Assembly: GCA_963744875.1 (NCBI GenBank)
Contig: CAVUVQ010000043.1
Span: 1-64,000, forward strand
DNA length: 64,000 nt
Origin: JACDAE01 sp963744875
Lineage (GTDB): Bacteria; Chloroflexota; Ktedonobacteria; Ktedonobacterales; Ktedonobacteraceae
Direction of reading: 5' to 3'
The notes beneath the pieces were generated by a model that saw only the letters and a program-made list of their open reading frames with translations, searched no databases and was not told the DNA's origin. Made by a program: the position numbers and the translations under genes. Below, one piece after another: positions 33,883-44,199 of this stretch; the stretch's first letter is position 1, and each line of letters begins with the position of its first letter.

Positions 33883-36800
33883 AATAAGTATCGCCCGCTC
33901 TCATCCAGAGCAATCCTCTGCGCGAGGATGGCGTAAAAAAGATCGCGGCAGCGAAAAAGGTCATCATTGGAAGGGTAAACAGGTAGATGCGCAAAAGCAT
34001 CTCGCCACCATAGGATTGAACCAGGAGGACGGGAAAAGGTGCAAGCGCGAGCAGGACATAAGTTGCGTCACGATACCCTTTGCGCAGACGCATAACTCCG
34101 CCTATGAACGCAAGCCCCCAGACAAAAGCTGTCATTAAAAGACGTATATGGCTAATAAAATTGTGGTCACTATCTCCATTCAGCGCCCTATTCGTGATGT
34201 TTTGTGTGACAACACTATTAATATGACTGAAATCTCCAACGATATTATTCAGGTTGCTCACCAGATATGGTTGGGCCATTGTAACAATCCAGACAAAGGT
34301 CGTGATGATCATAAATGCTGGTAACCAGAATGGTTTACAGCGTCGAAAAATGATCAACGCGGTGACGCTGGCAATAGTTAGAAAAGGTGTAAGCGGATGG
34401 CTGAAGACCATCATAACAAAGATCGCACAAAGACTGACGAGAAGCGCGGCCCGTTGTTTTTTGCTCGTGGGAGCAATCAAAGCATCGGGAGCTGTGAGCC
34501 AGCCGTAAAAGCCTTGCACAAGAGGAAAGAGGCGTCCCAGGCGTCGCCAGCGTCCTCCTAATTCTCTCAGTTGATCTTTTGGCGGAATTTTAAACCATTT
34601 CACTAGAATCGCGATAATGACCAGATAGAAAAAGAAGTTTAAACCTTGAGGTGAGAAGTAGTCCTGTCCAATCCAGTTAGTGAGATAGAAGAACCAGGTT
34701 GCAAACCATATAATACGCTTATCATTGGTTGCCGAGGTGAAAATTATATAGAGTGGGAAAAAGTAGATCACATTGAGAAAAAAAGGAGACCATGCGGCAT
34801 ATGCAAGGACGGTGCTATAGCCAGCTATTTTGGTCAAAAAGGCACTGAATATAAAGAAGCCAGCCCAGTCGAAGTAAGCATCCAGGCCAGGATCGACGCT
34901 TCCGTGACGCATAATATATTCGGTATATCCCGCATGTCGGTACACAACATCGAAGCGCGGTACGGTCTCAATCATAGCGGTAATGCCATAGAGCATAAAG
35001 ATCAAAACAAGGATGTGCAAGAGAATAATGGGCACTCTTTTTTGCGTTTGCCACATCGTCAAGCAAAAACTCGCTGTGAGTAGAAAGAGTGGAACGATTG
35101 TGCCCATTGGTAAAACTGAGATCAGGCCCAGATTTGTCATATTTCTGAGATGTATGCCGGGTAGTGAGATATACCAGATGATAAGAGCGCAAAGTGGAAG
35201 CGCGATCGTGAGAAAAGCGTTTGCTATTGAAAGCGCAGATCTTTTTTCAGATACTGCAACTTTGCCTTCACGTGCTGATTGTTCTCTGTAGCTGAGAACG
35301 GGCACCTTTTCTACAATTGGTTGCTCTTCAGCGGTTGTCTCATTGAGAACAGCTACATCCGTCCCGGTCGGCTGCTCTTCAGTGTTTGCCTCATCAAGAG
35401 AGGAGCAATCCTCAGAGATTATCGGTATGTCTTCATCAATCTTCTCAATCTGTTCGCCGCAGGTTCCACAGAATTTTGCATATGGTGGGAGGACATTATG
35501 ACACTGAACACAATAGAGTTCAGAAGAGGAATGAGTGTCTATAGAGATTTCCTGCGCCTTTTGCTCAGCAGTAGTAACCATGGCCGCAGAGACTTTTGGG
35601 AGGCGTTGCGTTTCAATCATGGCATCAGAAGCAGTCGTAGGGATTTTCGGCAAGCGCTGTAGTTTAGCTGGTCTGTCAATAATGGGAGCCGTATCGGTTG
35701 TTGATGGTAGCCTCACGCGCTTGTGTTTATCCGTGATGGAAGTCGAGATGCTCAAAAGTTTTTGCATCTCAAATTCGTCTGGAAGAACTGGAAGTGGTCG
35801 TGTTGCGGCCTGTCTATAGAAGGAGGGGAGAAAAATGCTTGGAAGCTGTTGAGTTTCTTCCGTTTCATTATTCGAGGTATCGGTGTTGAGCGGTATCAGT
35901 GCGTCAGTGCGCTCAGGAGCATCTAACGTTGCAACATTTAAAGAGTTTTGGTGTGCTTCCAATTTTTTGTGGGAAGAGGAGGAGGCACCAGCCATTGCCA
36001 GGGTTTCCACCGGAATGGTGTTAGCAAGAGAGATGCTTTGTGGCACTACTACAGATGGACGGAAACGAACTGCTTTGAGGACAGCGGGAGACATAAGTAC
36101 CGCTTCAATACAGACGGCGGAAGTCCAACCAATAGTCAATCCTACTAAATTGTCCAGTCGAGCGCCCATGGCCGCAGCTCCCAGTTCAAGTATGCTTCCA
36201 ATTGCCACAGGAAGCATCGCACGTAGCAATTTTTGATTGATGCGGCTAACTGCAATATAGTGGTATTTGATGATCATAGGGAACGCAGCGAGGCTTACGA
36301 TACGTAAACTCCAGGCAGCCTCCTCGGCATAGGTATGGCCGAAGAGTCCTAATATCTGGGTTGCCCCAATCTGTATGACGAGGTTCGCTCCCAGACTGGT
36401 GATAAGCGCCAGGTTGAGTGTCATACGTATTTTGCGTGCGATCTCATCGGGTGGAGCGGTGTTGATGGCATAGAGTACTGTTGTGAGGGCATAGGAAGCC
36501 GTGAAGACAAAACCTGAGATCATCCATGCGATATAAAACCAGGCATTCGTCGTTGCGGAGAGAAGGATGGTGACCAATACTGGCAGAGCAGTCGTTGGTA
36601 CCTGCTGAATCAGATTGAGCATATGATGCTGTAAAGCTGAAAACCCCAGCTTACGTAACAGGGTCCAATCAGGCATCATATGTTTAAGCGAGGAGCGTTT
36701 TTTGACTAACACGAGGATGGCAAGAGGAACGAGTGAAATGGCATTGCCAAGCGCCCATGTTGCATAAATTGCTACACCTCCTCTAAAGAAGAGAGAAGAG

Positions 36801-37339
36801 TGTAATGCCAATCCAGTAGTAATCAGGGCCGCCAGTTTTGAGGCTGCAAAGAGTGTATTGCGCCAGAATTGCAACTCTCCACGTAGAAGTCCAATCAGAG
36901 CCTGATCAAGCACAATTGTGATGGAGGTGAAGCTTACTCCAGCAGCGAAAATCAAGATGCTGCCAATACTTGCTCGTAGTGGCAAGAAATCTAATGATAC
37001 AAAGGGTGCAATCACTGCGAAAAGGATACCCGCAAGTCCTCCCACCAGGCCAACCAGAAGGAGCGCCGTACTGATGAGAGATGCTTCTTTGCCTGGTTGA
37101 CGTGGTAGTTCGCCAATTAAGAGCGTACCCAATCCGAGTACGCAGATTGCTCCCAGCAGCATCATTGCGGAGATGGCGGCGGAGGCGAGGCCAAGCGCAT
37201 ATGGATGGAACTGGCGTGCTCCTACCCACCAATAAGCAAATCCGAGTACGCCTGTTACCAGAGTCGTGCATACCAGTGAGCCAGCGTTAATGAGCATTAC
37301 ACGATTTGTTTGTAGCCATTGATAGAGTTGCGTTTTCAC
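33779..37339 (-). CDS. Giant membrane protein: Wzx-like flippase, zinc ribbon and GT-C/polymerase-like domain
   Basis: 1,186 residues in this frame, about 1,300 once the frameshift at its 3' end is corrected. Residues ~1-430 are a polysaccharide flippase of the MATE/Wzx type with about 12 helices (NAGSLVCTTLVTGVLGFAYW, VLDQALIGLLRGELQFWRN). A polar linker of ~280 residues follows, containing a zinc ribbon CVQC-x11-CGTC (~607-625). From ~700 on about ten further helices resemble polytopic GT-C/polymerase proteins (GHxEYIMRHG-like GYTEYIMRHG, NWIGQDYFSPQGLNFFFYL). It may flip and polymerise or extend the same lipid-linked glycan. Overlaps the next GT2 gene by four bases. Confidence 0.75.
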   Translation of the reverse strand: MKTQLYQWLQTNRVMLINAGSLVCTTLVTGVLGFAYWWVGARQFHPYALGLASAAISAMMLLGAICVLGLGTLLIGELPRQPGKEASLISTALLLVGLVGGLAGILFAVIAPFVSLDFLPLRASIGSILIFAAGVSFTSITIVLDQALIGLLRGELQFWRNTLFAASKLAALITTGLALHSSLFFRGGVAIYATWALGNAISLVPLAILVLVKKRSSLKHMMPDWTLLRKLGFSALQHHMLNLIQQVPTTALPVLVTILLSATTNAWFYIAWMISGFVFTASYALTTVLYAINTAPPDEIARKIRMTLNLALITSLGANLVIQIGATQILGLFGHTYAEEAAWSLRIVSLAAFPMIIKYHYIAVSRINQKLLRAMLPVAIGSILELGAAAMGARLDNLVGLTIGWTSAVCIEAVLMSPAVLKAVRFRPSVVVPQSISLANTIPVETLAMAGASSSSHKKLEAHQNSLNVATLDAPERTDALIPLNTDTSNNETEETQQLPSIFLPSFYRQAATRPLPVLPDEFEMQKLLSISTSITDKHKRVRLPSTTDTAPIIDRPAKLQRLPKIPTTASDAMIETQRLPKVSAAMVTTAEQKAQEISIDTHSSSELYCVQCHNVLPPYAKFCGTCGEQIEKIDEDIPIISEDCSSLDEANTEEQPTGTDVAVLNETTAEEQPIVEKVPVLSYREQSAREGKVAVSEKRSALSIANAFLTIALPLCALIIWYISLPGIHLRNMTNLGLISVLPMGTIVPLFLLTASFCLTMWQTQKRVPIILLHILVLIFMLYGITAMIETVPRFDVVYRHAGYTEYIMRHGSVDPGLDAYFDWAGFFIFSAFLTKIAGYSTVLAYAAWSPFFLNVIYFFPLYIIFTSATNDKRIIWFATWFFYLTNWIGQDYFSPQGLNFFFYLVIIAILVKWFKIPPKDQLRELGGRWRRLGRLFPLVQGFYGWLTAPDALIAPTSKKQRAALLVSLCAIFVMMVFSHPLTPFLTIASVTALIIFRRCKPFWLPAFMIITTFVWIVTMAQPYLVSNLNNIVGDFSHINSVVTQNITNRALNGDSDHNFISHIRLLMTAFVWGLAFIGGVMRLRKGYRDATYVLLALAPFPVLLVQSYGGEMLLRIYLFTLPMMTFFAAAIFFTPSSRRGLLWMRAGDTYYELRSAWGILFYPLWKRKYGLYDAAGTGWCALSL

Positions 37340-38707
37340 GACAAACCTTTCCTCTTTTCCACAGATAAATCCACATCCACTTGAAACGAAGCCAGAACTT
37401 TGCGTTGGCCTCGTGTAACCCAGCGACCCTTGAGATAGACGAATGGTCCACGCAACATACCTTTGCGTGACATCGCTGCCAACTCTTTTGGATAGATGAC
37501 GGATGGCTGTTTCTTCTTTGACGATCGCGTACCCATAAGAAGGTCATAGGGTACTTTTGTGAAGAGATCAACCATTAGTTGGGGATGCTCAAGAAGATTC
37601 TTGGTCAGGTAAGCAGTTGCTCCGATCCCATAATGATAGATCTGCTGATAGAGAGCTGCATACTCACGACGGTTTTTATGATAGACCAGCGATGCAGGCT
37701 CATATACAACGTCATGGCCCTGCATGAGGATCTTGAAATACGCTGCGATATCTTCCCCACTCTGCACAAGACCTTTTGTACCTAATGCGGGATCGAAGCC
37801 ACCAATATTGCGTAAGAGGTCTGCTCTAAAAGCCATACTGGCACCCGCACCGAAGAGAGCTATTTTATAGAGATGCACATGTCGCCTTTGTTTGGTAAAG
37901 ATGTGCCGGGTAAAACGCCATTGGTCATTATACCCACTCTCTTCGTCATGTTTTTCAAATAAAATCTGGGCAGCTGTCTCCAATTCTGCTGAGAGGATCA
38001 GCCCGGTAACACAGCCAACATTAGACGTGATTTGAAATGCCTTCACCAATTCAGCCAGCCAGTAGCGATCAACGATAACATCATCATCGGCAAATGCCAA
38101 AATCTCTCCCTTAGCTGCTTGTACACCTCTATTGCGTGCCCAAGAAACTCCAGCACGCTCTTCACGTACATAGCGCACTTGTGGGAGATCATGATAATTT
38201 TCACGCATAAAACTGGCTGTTGCATCTGTCTCTGGTGCATTATCAACGACGATAATTTCATAATGTGGATAATCCAGGGCCAGAAGTGCATGTAGACAAG
38301 CAGGAATTCTCTCCGGGCGCTCGTGTGTTGGTACAATCACACTGACGAAGGGTGCCTCTTTCAAGAAGCGCTCTCGTTCCTCAATACAGCGAGGTGTATG
38401 CGAAGTCTGGAGACCTTCTGCACCAAGTTTTCTGATTGCTGGCAAGTTGTCCTGCTGCAAATGCGATACTGATTTTTGCCCCCAATGCATTCCATATATG
38501 ATGCGCACAGTCGTCGGCATTAACCGGACCATTGGTAAGATCAAGCTCAATCATTCCTAATGGATGACTATGCAGACGAACCAGGCAGAGCGCCTGCCGA
38601 TAACTATATCCTTTATCCTCTGATGATATCGGTGGTAAGGGCTGGCCTATCTCAATTTCCATGATGCGTATAGGTGCAAGAGCCATATTTTCGATTTTTT
38701 GATTCAT
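37336..38707 (-). pseudogene. Glycosyltransferase family 2, frameshifted near the N-terminal domain
   Basis: The GT2 domain is intact in the frame from about 38465 down: FVSVIVPTHERPERIPACL, EILAFADDDVIVD with the DxD motif, and a C-terminal region ending QVDVDLSVEKRKGLS. The preceding ~80 residues (from ATG 38707, IRIMEIEIGQPLPPISSEDK) lie in another frame and read into it at LGAKIS/HLQQDN, near 38465. The N-terminal extension before GT2 is a common arrangement in this lineage (inference). Probably a polymerising or branching transferase of the glycan operon. Confidence 0.8.
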
Positions 38708-38728
38708 TTTTATATAACCTTTTAGGTT

Positions 38729-39722
38729 TTATCTCATGGGTAGTGCGGGTCTGACAATTTTTTGAAGGCTCATTTCAGTTCCTCTACGCTGAAAACGCTG
38801 TTTGATGGAACCAACCAGATACCCACTCATGGTGGTGATCAAGCCTGCAACTATTGCTCCCGCGCGTGCAATACCAGCAATATCATGTCGGACGAATGTA
38901 TCTTTCAGCCCATGTGTGACGCCGCGTACGAGATTGCTCACGATATATGATCGTTCAGAGGCCAGGCCATCTTTTGTTCCTACATACTGAGCGACTACCG
39001 CTTTTGATAGACCCTCGGCATAGCAACGGGTGCGAAAGTAGCGCCATGTGGCACGGACTGCTGGAATACGATGATGAATAATCGCACCTGGCTCGTAGAG
39101 AAAAATCCTCTCTGGCCAGTGCTGGTCGCGCACGAATGCAAAGTTCCGTCTCTTCACCTCCCATTGGGCGGGCACTCCTGTCTCTGCCTATCCCAGTACG
39201 GAAGCCCCCAACTGCTTCAAACAATTCGCGCCGATAGCATGTACAACCACCAAATGGATTACGCACAACAATCGGCTTTTCCGGACGTTCCTGATATGTG
39301 CAGCCCAATGTCCAATAAAATTCTTCTGGGAACCATTTCGGTTGCTTACTTAACCAGTAGGGTTCAACGGTACCACCTGTGCCCATAACTTGTGGATCTT
39401 CGCAACAACGACACAGGCGAGCCAGCCAATCAGGTTCTGCCATTGCGTCGTCATCAAGGAAGGCAACGAGTGTTCCCTGAGCTATGGCTACACCACTGTT
39501 CCGTGCGCCGGATAACCCTTGCGGCTCGCTATTCTCTATTCCAATAACGCCAGGGAAGTATGCCTGCACCCGTGTGAGCAAGGCAGGATTATGATCAACT
39601 ACAACCACAATTTCGCGCGCATTTTGTTGCTGCACCGACTCAATCGCAGCTACCAGGTCGTCCCAACGTTTCTCTGTATAGGCACATATAATTACAGAAG
39701 CATCAAGTATTGTATCTGTCAT
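38729..39722 (-). pseudogene. Glycosyltransferase family 2, frameshifted mid-gene
   Basis: The first frame, from ATG 39722 (four-base overlap with the deacetylase stop), gives ASVIICAYTEKRWDDLVAAI, VVVDHNPALL, FLDDDAMAEPDWLARL and GGEETELCIRA. The second frame takes over near 39133 with QHWPERIFLYEPGAIIHHRI and runs to 38729 through a hydrophobic segment (AGAIVAGLITTMSGYLVG). One extra C in CGACCAGC explains the switch. The full product, about 330 residues, would be a GT2 enzyme with a C-terminal membrane-association segment. Confidence 0.8.
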
Positions 39723-40546
39723 TCTCTTGAATACCCCCCTTTTGTAAGGGCAGCTGAACTCTGACGCGCCAGACGCCACACAGGTGTTGCCAGACGTTTA
39801 GAAAGTGTGATAACGGAAGATGTTCCCTGCGTAAGTGCATTTGCCAGTTCGCCTACACTCATATCTGCGCTAACGATGAGGCGGGCCAGAGCGAAATGAT
39901 CGGTTGTCTCCGAACTCATTTCATATTTGACCGCACAAGCAGACGTATATCCTGCATTCTGTACTAATTGCTTGATGCCCGCTGTGTGATACCCATACGG
40001 ATAGGCAAAGCTCAAAACTTCTTGTCCAAGGTGCTTCTCTAGTAGGTCCTTGCAACGCACAATTTCTTCCTGTGCCTGGGAGAGAGGGAGGGTATCAAGC
40101 TCAGGATGAGTGTGTGTATGACCGCCACATTCTATTCCTGCCTCGCTGATGCTGGTGATCTGGTTCCATGTGAGCATCGGGCGTGTAGCCTCGCCTTCTT
40201 TTTGTAACCAGCGACTGGTCTCGTTAATAAATGCAGTAACGATATACAACGTGGCCACAAAATTATAGCGTTTGAGTACGGGCAGAACCTCTGTATAGAA
40301 ATCAGAGAAGCCATCATCAAAAGTGAGTACGACCGGCTTTTCAGGGAGTACAGCTCCACCACCTGCATGTGCCTGTATAAGCTGGGTTACGGTAACAGGG
40401 GTATAGGCATGCTGGTGCAGATAGGCCATATGCTCGTTGAACAGAACAGGTGCGACTGCAAAGCGTTTAAATTTTGGCGCAGCATGTTGAGAAACGCTAT
40501 GATACATAAGGATAGGTATTTTTTTCTTTTCAGTCTGGGAGAGCAT
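39719..40546 (-). CDS. Polysaccharide deacetylase (NodB/CE4)
   Basis: A 275-residue CE4 domain: PILMYHSVS opens it, TFDDGFSDFY carries the catalytic Asp/zinc-binding motif 1, GGHTHTHPEL the His motif 2, and FAYPYGYH motif 3. It would remove N-acetyl groups from a glycan. No signal peptide is seen, although a C-terminal region could attach to the membrane, so location is unclear. Between the DPM1-like gene (46 bases) and the GT2 gene (overlap), inside the glycan operon. Confidence 0.9.
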   Translation of the reverse strand: MLSQTEKKKIPILMYHSVSQHAAPKFKRFAVAPVLFNEHMAYLHQHAYTPVTVTQLIQAHAGGGAVLPEKPVVLTFDDGFSDFYTEVLPVLKRYNFVATLYIVTAFINETSRWLQKEGEATRPMLTWNQITSISEAGIECGGHTHTHPELDTLPLSQAQEEIVRCKDLLEKHLGQEVLSFAYPYGYHTAGIKQLVQNAGYTSACAVKYEMSSETTDHFALARLIVSADMSVGELANALTQGTSSVITLSKRLATPVWRLARQSSAALTKGGYSRE

Positions 40547-40592
40547 GCTCTATTTACCTTTCTAAGGGCCTTCATCCCGGATTCCCCAACGT

Positions 40593-41390
40593 TTATAAAC
40601 CAAGCTTTTTCGTAGATACCGAAGCTCTTTGTTCAGTTGCCGGAAGTATTTTCTCCAGATTATGCGAGACTGCTAGAGCCGAAGGTTGTGGCAATGGTGG
40701 GAGAGTGCTGAAACGCTCTTTTATAATGACCTTGAGTACGCGCCAGCCATCGCGAAATGTGCGCAGATTACTCTGACCAAATAAACGAGGACGTTCAATG
40801 CTTGGCACCTCAGCAATCTTCAAATTCGCTTTATGTATTCGTATATTGATGAGTGTTTCGACTTCAAAGCCATCGCAATCAATACGGATAGAGTCAAGAC
40901 AGTGTCGCCAGAATGCGTTATAGCCATAGCAGAGATCGCTATAGCGCACCCCGAAGAAAATATTGACCAGCATACTCAGCCCATAATTGCCCAGGCTACG
41001 CAGCGGCGTAATATCATGGCTCCCACCATCTTTAAGGAAACGTGACCCTTTTGCAAAATCGTTGCCTTGCAAAAGTGCATCGATAAAGCGCGGGATCTCA
41101 CCAGGGTCGGTTGATCCATCCGCATCGATCATGACAATAATGTCACCCGTACAGGCTGCAAAACCCAGCCTGAGTGCATCCCCTTTCCCATATCTGGCCT
41201 GATGGATAACGCAAATGTCGGGTAAAAGTTGGCGTGCTACTTCAACCGTATCATCGGTTGAGTGCCCGTCAACCAGGATAATCTCACTCACCAGAGAGGG
41301 AATATAAGGTAATACATAATGAAGATTTGGGGCTTCATTACGTGTCGGAATAACGACGCTAATGCGCGGATAGAGTTTTTGTTCTTGCAT
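40593..41390 (-). CDS. Glycosyltransferase family 2, DPM1/polyprenyl-phosphate sugar synthase-like
   Basis: A 265-residue GT2 enzyme: ISVVIPTRNEAPNLHYVL, EIILVDGHSTDDTVEVAR, VIMIDADGSTDPGEIPRF with DxD. The short form without membrane helices matches enzymes that load mannose, glucose or similar onto a polyprenyl phosphate. That lipid-linked sugar could feed the GT-C-like domain of the giant fusion protein encoded downstream (inference). It follows the NRPS-like gene by 52 bases. Confidence 0.85.
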   Translation of the reverse strand: MQEQKLYPRISVVIPTRNEAPNLHYVLPYIPSLVSEIILVDGHSTDDTVEVARQLLPDICVIHQARYGKGDALRLGFAACTGDIIVMIDADGSTDPGEIPRFIDALLQGNDFAKGSRFLKDGGSHDITPLRSLGNYGLSMLVNIFFGVRYSDLCYGYNAFWRHCLDSIRIDCDGFEVETLINIRIHKANLKIAEVPSIERPRLFGQSNLRTFRDGWRVLKVIIKERFSTLPPLPQPSALAVSHNLEKILPATEQRASVSTKKLGL

Positions 41391-41442
41391 TGGACAATCC
41401 TGATTTCTAGTTCTTGCGGAACAATATTTGCTCTGACAAGTT

Positions 41443-44199
41443 TTATGCTATTTCGCCCACAGCCTCCCCACGGATCTGCTGCAAGTGGTTATTTAAAAGT
41501 TCGGCCAGAATCTGTGTATGGTCGGTGACACATGACATGTGGGTCCCTGGAATAAAGTGATGTTCAAGTTCTTTTTTGTTTTTTACTACGGGTACCTGGC
41601 ACCAGGTTTCTTTGATAAAAGGTTCGTCCGTTGCCCAGTACAACGTGACTTTGCCGGGATAGACACGAGGCTTATATGTATTGACGATCCAGCTAAACAC
41701 ACCGATATAATCGTTATAAAGCGCTTCGTGAGATGGAAACATGACACGAAGCCTTGCGTCTATGTCTAGTAATTTAGTGAAGTCCTGTACTTTGTTGTCG
41801 CCAGGACGTAGGTACCTGTAGATATGGCGTAGTGCGTGACGTGTACGCAGATACCAGTTTGCCTGGGTATACGTTTGCATCTGCAGCAAGTGACCAACGT
41901 GGCTGATGATACTCAATAATTTGTTAGTAGAACCTGATTCGGAGGGCGAAATCAGTGCCAGAAGATCAACCTGCTGCCCTGCTTCACTTAACTGGGTCGC
42001 TATTTCGTAGGCCAATAAGCCGCCATTGCAAAAGCCTCCTAACTGGTAGGGTCCCTCTGGTTGAATGTTTCGTAGCTCCTCGATGTAAGCTGCCGCCATT
42101 TTTTCGACACTGGGCAATGGCTGTAGGTCAGCAAATTTGTAGGTTCCCAATACGTAGAATGGTTGATCGGGACCTGCAGTTTGCGCCAGCGTGAAACAAT
42201 AAAAGGCTCCTCCGGTCCAATCTCCATGTAAAAAGAAGAATGGACGACGATGCTGGCTCCCCGTTTGAAGGGCTATTACAGGTACTTGCGAGGTTGCCGT
42301 ATTGGTTCCTTCCGTCAAGTTTATGGCGAGTTGCTCTATTGTTGGCCCGGCAAAGAGCGTCTCAAGAGCTATCTTCTTTCCGAAAACCTGTGCAATTTTA
42401 TCTAACAGACGTGCTGCAAGAAGTGAATGTCCTCCGAGCGCAAAAAAATTGTCTTGAATGCCGATCGGGCGTACATTCAGAATTTCTTCCCACATGTGTA
42501 CGAGTTGCCTTTGGACCAGAGAGGTTGCCTCTGCAAATGATGCTTCAAGCGTTCTTTGCATGGTTTCTGGTGCCGGGAGGGCGCGTCTATCAGCCTTGCC
42601 ATTCGCTGTTGTCGGCATTTCTTCTAGAAACATAATCATGGAAGGAACCATATACGCAGGCAAACGTAGCTGCATGTGCCTTTGCAGTTCTGCTACGGTT
42701 ATATGTATTCCCTTATGAAAAGTGACATATGCTACAAGACGTTTATCGCCAGACCCATCCTCTTGAGCCACAACCACCGCTTCCCGTATGGCCGGGTGGC
42801 TGCTTAATACAACCTCTATTTCGCTTAATTCAATGCGATAACCACGAATTTTGACCTGTTGGTCAACACGTCCAACAAAATCGATCCGACCATCGGGCCG
42901 ATAACGAACCAGATCTCCAGTTTTGTAGAGGCGTGCGTCTGCCTCAGTGCTAAAGGGATGGCGAATGAACTTCTCGGCGGTAAGTTCAGGGCGATTGAGA
43001 TATCCTTTGGCAAGGCCATTGCCTCCGATATACATTTCGCCAATTTCGCCGATAGGAACCTGCTGCAGGTGTTCATCAAGAATATAGATCTGTGTATTAG
43101 CAATCGGGCGGCCGATGGATGGGAGGCCGCTTTCAAGTCCACTTTGCGGAACGCGCTCATAAGAGGAGACAACCGTTGCTTCTGTTGGTCCATAGTTATT
43201 GATCAACGTAAAGGGAAGTGTAGAAGGTGCATAATGGTGTAGCGTATCGCCTCCTGTGAGCAAAAAGCGCAGCGATGTGGTTGCAGGCCATTCAAGTGCA
43301 ATGAGACCTTCCGCCATAATAGTAGGCAGAACGGTCAAGGTAATGGTGTTATTTACCAGCCAGTCGCGCATTGCTGCGGGAATGCTGCGAATAGTATTGT
43401 CGATAATATGGACGCTCGCTCCAACAGTAAGTGGAGGCCAGAGTTCTTTTGTTGTCACATCAAAGGCAGGGCTGGCGAATTGGGTAGTACGATCAGTGGC
43501 AGTCAACCCAAATGCTTCCCGATACCAGAACACGAGGTTAAGCATACTGCGGTGCAAAATCTGCACTCCTTTAGGTTGGCCTGTAGAACCTGATGTGTAG
43601 ATGACATAAGCGATATTATCGACAGTGATAGTGGAAGAAGGGTTGGCCTGACTTTCTTGTGCCAACAATGCTGCATCACTATCTAAGAAGATCATCTTGA
43701 TCCCTTCTGCAGGAAAAATGCCCGCCATGGATTCCTTCGTCACCAATACAGAGATTGCTGTATCCTTTAACATAAAGCTAATACGCTCTGTAGGGTAAGT
43801 TGGATCAATGGGAACATATGCGCCACCAGCCTTCAAAATGGCGAGCATCCCTATAACCAGAGAGATGGAACGCTCTAAGCAGATGCCCACAAGTGTATCT
43901 GGTCCTACTCCATAAGCTTTTAGAGCGTGAGCTAATTGGTTTGCTTGTTGATTAAGTGCTTTGTATGTGAGTTGCTGATCACCCATAATGACGGCTAGAG
44001 CGTCAGGCGTCGTAGCAGCCTGTCGCTCTATCAACTGTGGAATACATAGGTCTTGAGGAAAAATTTGCTCAGTGGCGTTCCATGTCGTCAGTTGTTGTTG
44101 TGCAATGTCTGTCAAGGATAGTTGATCATCCTGTAACACTTCCATTGCAGATTGCTGCTGAAAAGCAGCACGGACAAAGCTCTTTAGCGTTTTGATCAT
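41443..44199 (-). CDS. Single-module NRPS-like enzyme A-T-TE, Cys thioesterase, first copy
   Basis: A 918-residue enzyme without condensation domain. Adenylation domain ~45-540: YVIYTSGSTGQPKG, NNYGPTEATV, GELYIGG-like GEMYIGGNGLAKGYLN, YKTGDLVRY. Hand-aligned specificity residues D-V-K-T-L-G-N-V-V-K match no code I know. Carrier domain: DNFFALGGHSLLAARL with phosphopantetheine Ser ~588. Thioesterase from ~640: LGGFCNGGLLAYE with Cys at the nucleophile position (~722), and PGTHMSCVTDH with the His. It would activate one acid and hand it to a nucleophile or cyclise it. First gene of the operon. ATG 44199 is out of phase with the best ribosome site upstream, so the start is uncertain. Confidence 0.85.
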   Translation of the reverse strand: MIKTLKSFVRAAFQQQSAMEVLQDDQLSLTDIAQQQLTTWNATEQIFPQDLCIPQLIERQAATTPDALAVIMGDQQLTYKALNQQANQLAHALKAYGVGPDTLVGICLERSISLVIGMLAILKAGGAYVPIDPTYPTERISFMLKDTAISVLVTKESMAGIFPAEGIKMIFLDSDAALLAQESQANPSSTITVDNIAYVIYTSGSTGQPKGVQILHRSMLNLVFWYREAFGLTATDRTTQFASPAFDVTTKELWPPLTVGASVHIIDNTIRSIPAAMRDWLVNNTITLTVLPTIMAEGLIALEWPATTSLRFLLTGGDTLHHYAPSTLPFTLINNYGPTEATVVSSYERVPQSGLESGLPSIGRPIANTQIYILDEHLQQVPIGEIGEMYIGGNGLAKGYLNRPELTAEKFIRHPFSTEADARLYKTGDLVRYRPDGRIDFVGRVDQQVKIRGYRIELSEIEVVLSSHPAIREAVVVAQEDGSGDKRLVAYVTFHKGIHITVAELQRHMQLRLPAYMVPSMIMFLEEMPTTANGKADRRALPAPETMQRTLEASFAEATSLVQRQLVHMWEEILNVRPIGIQDNFFALGGHSLLAARLLDKIAQVFGKKIALETLFAGPTIEQLAINLTEGTNTATSQVPVIALQTGSQHRRPFFFLHGDWTGGAFYCFTLAQTAGPDQPFYVLGTYKFADLQPLPSVEKMAAAYIEELRNIQPEGPYQLGGFCNGGLLAYEIATQLSEAGQQVDLLALISPSESGSTNKLLSIISHVGHLLQMQTYTQANWYLRTRHALRHIYRYLRPGDNKVQDFTKLLDIDARLRVMFPSHEALYNDYIGVFSWIVNTYKPRVYPGKVTLYWATDEPFIKETWCQVPVVKNKKELEHHFIPGTHMSCVTDHTQILAELLNNHLQQIRGEAVGEIA

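Noticed and set aside
35279..36236. Several plus-strand ORFs inside the giant fusion gene
   Set aside because: They are complements of the low-complexity linker of a clearly coding minus-strand gene.
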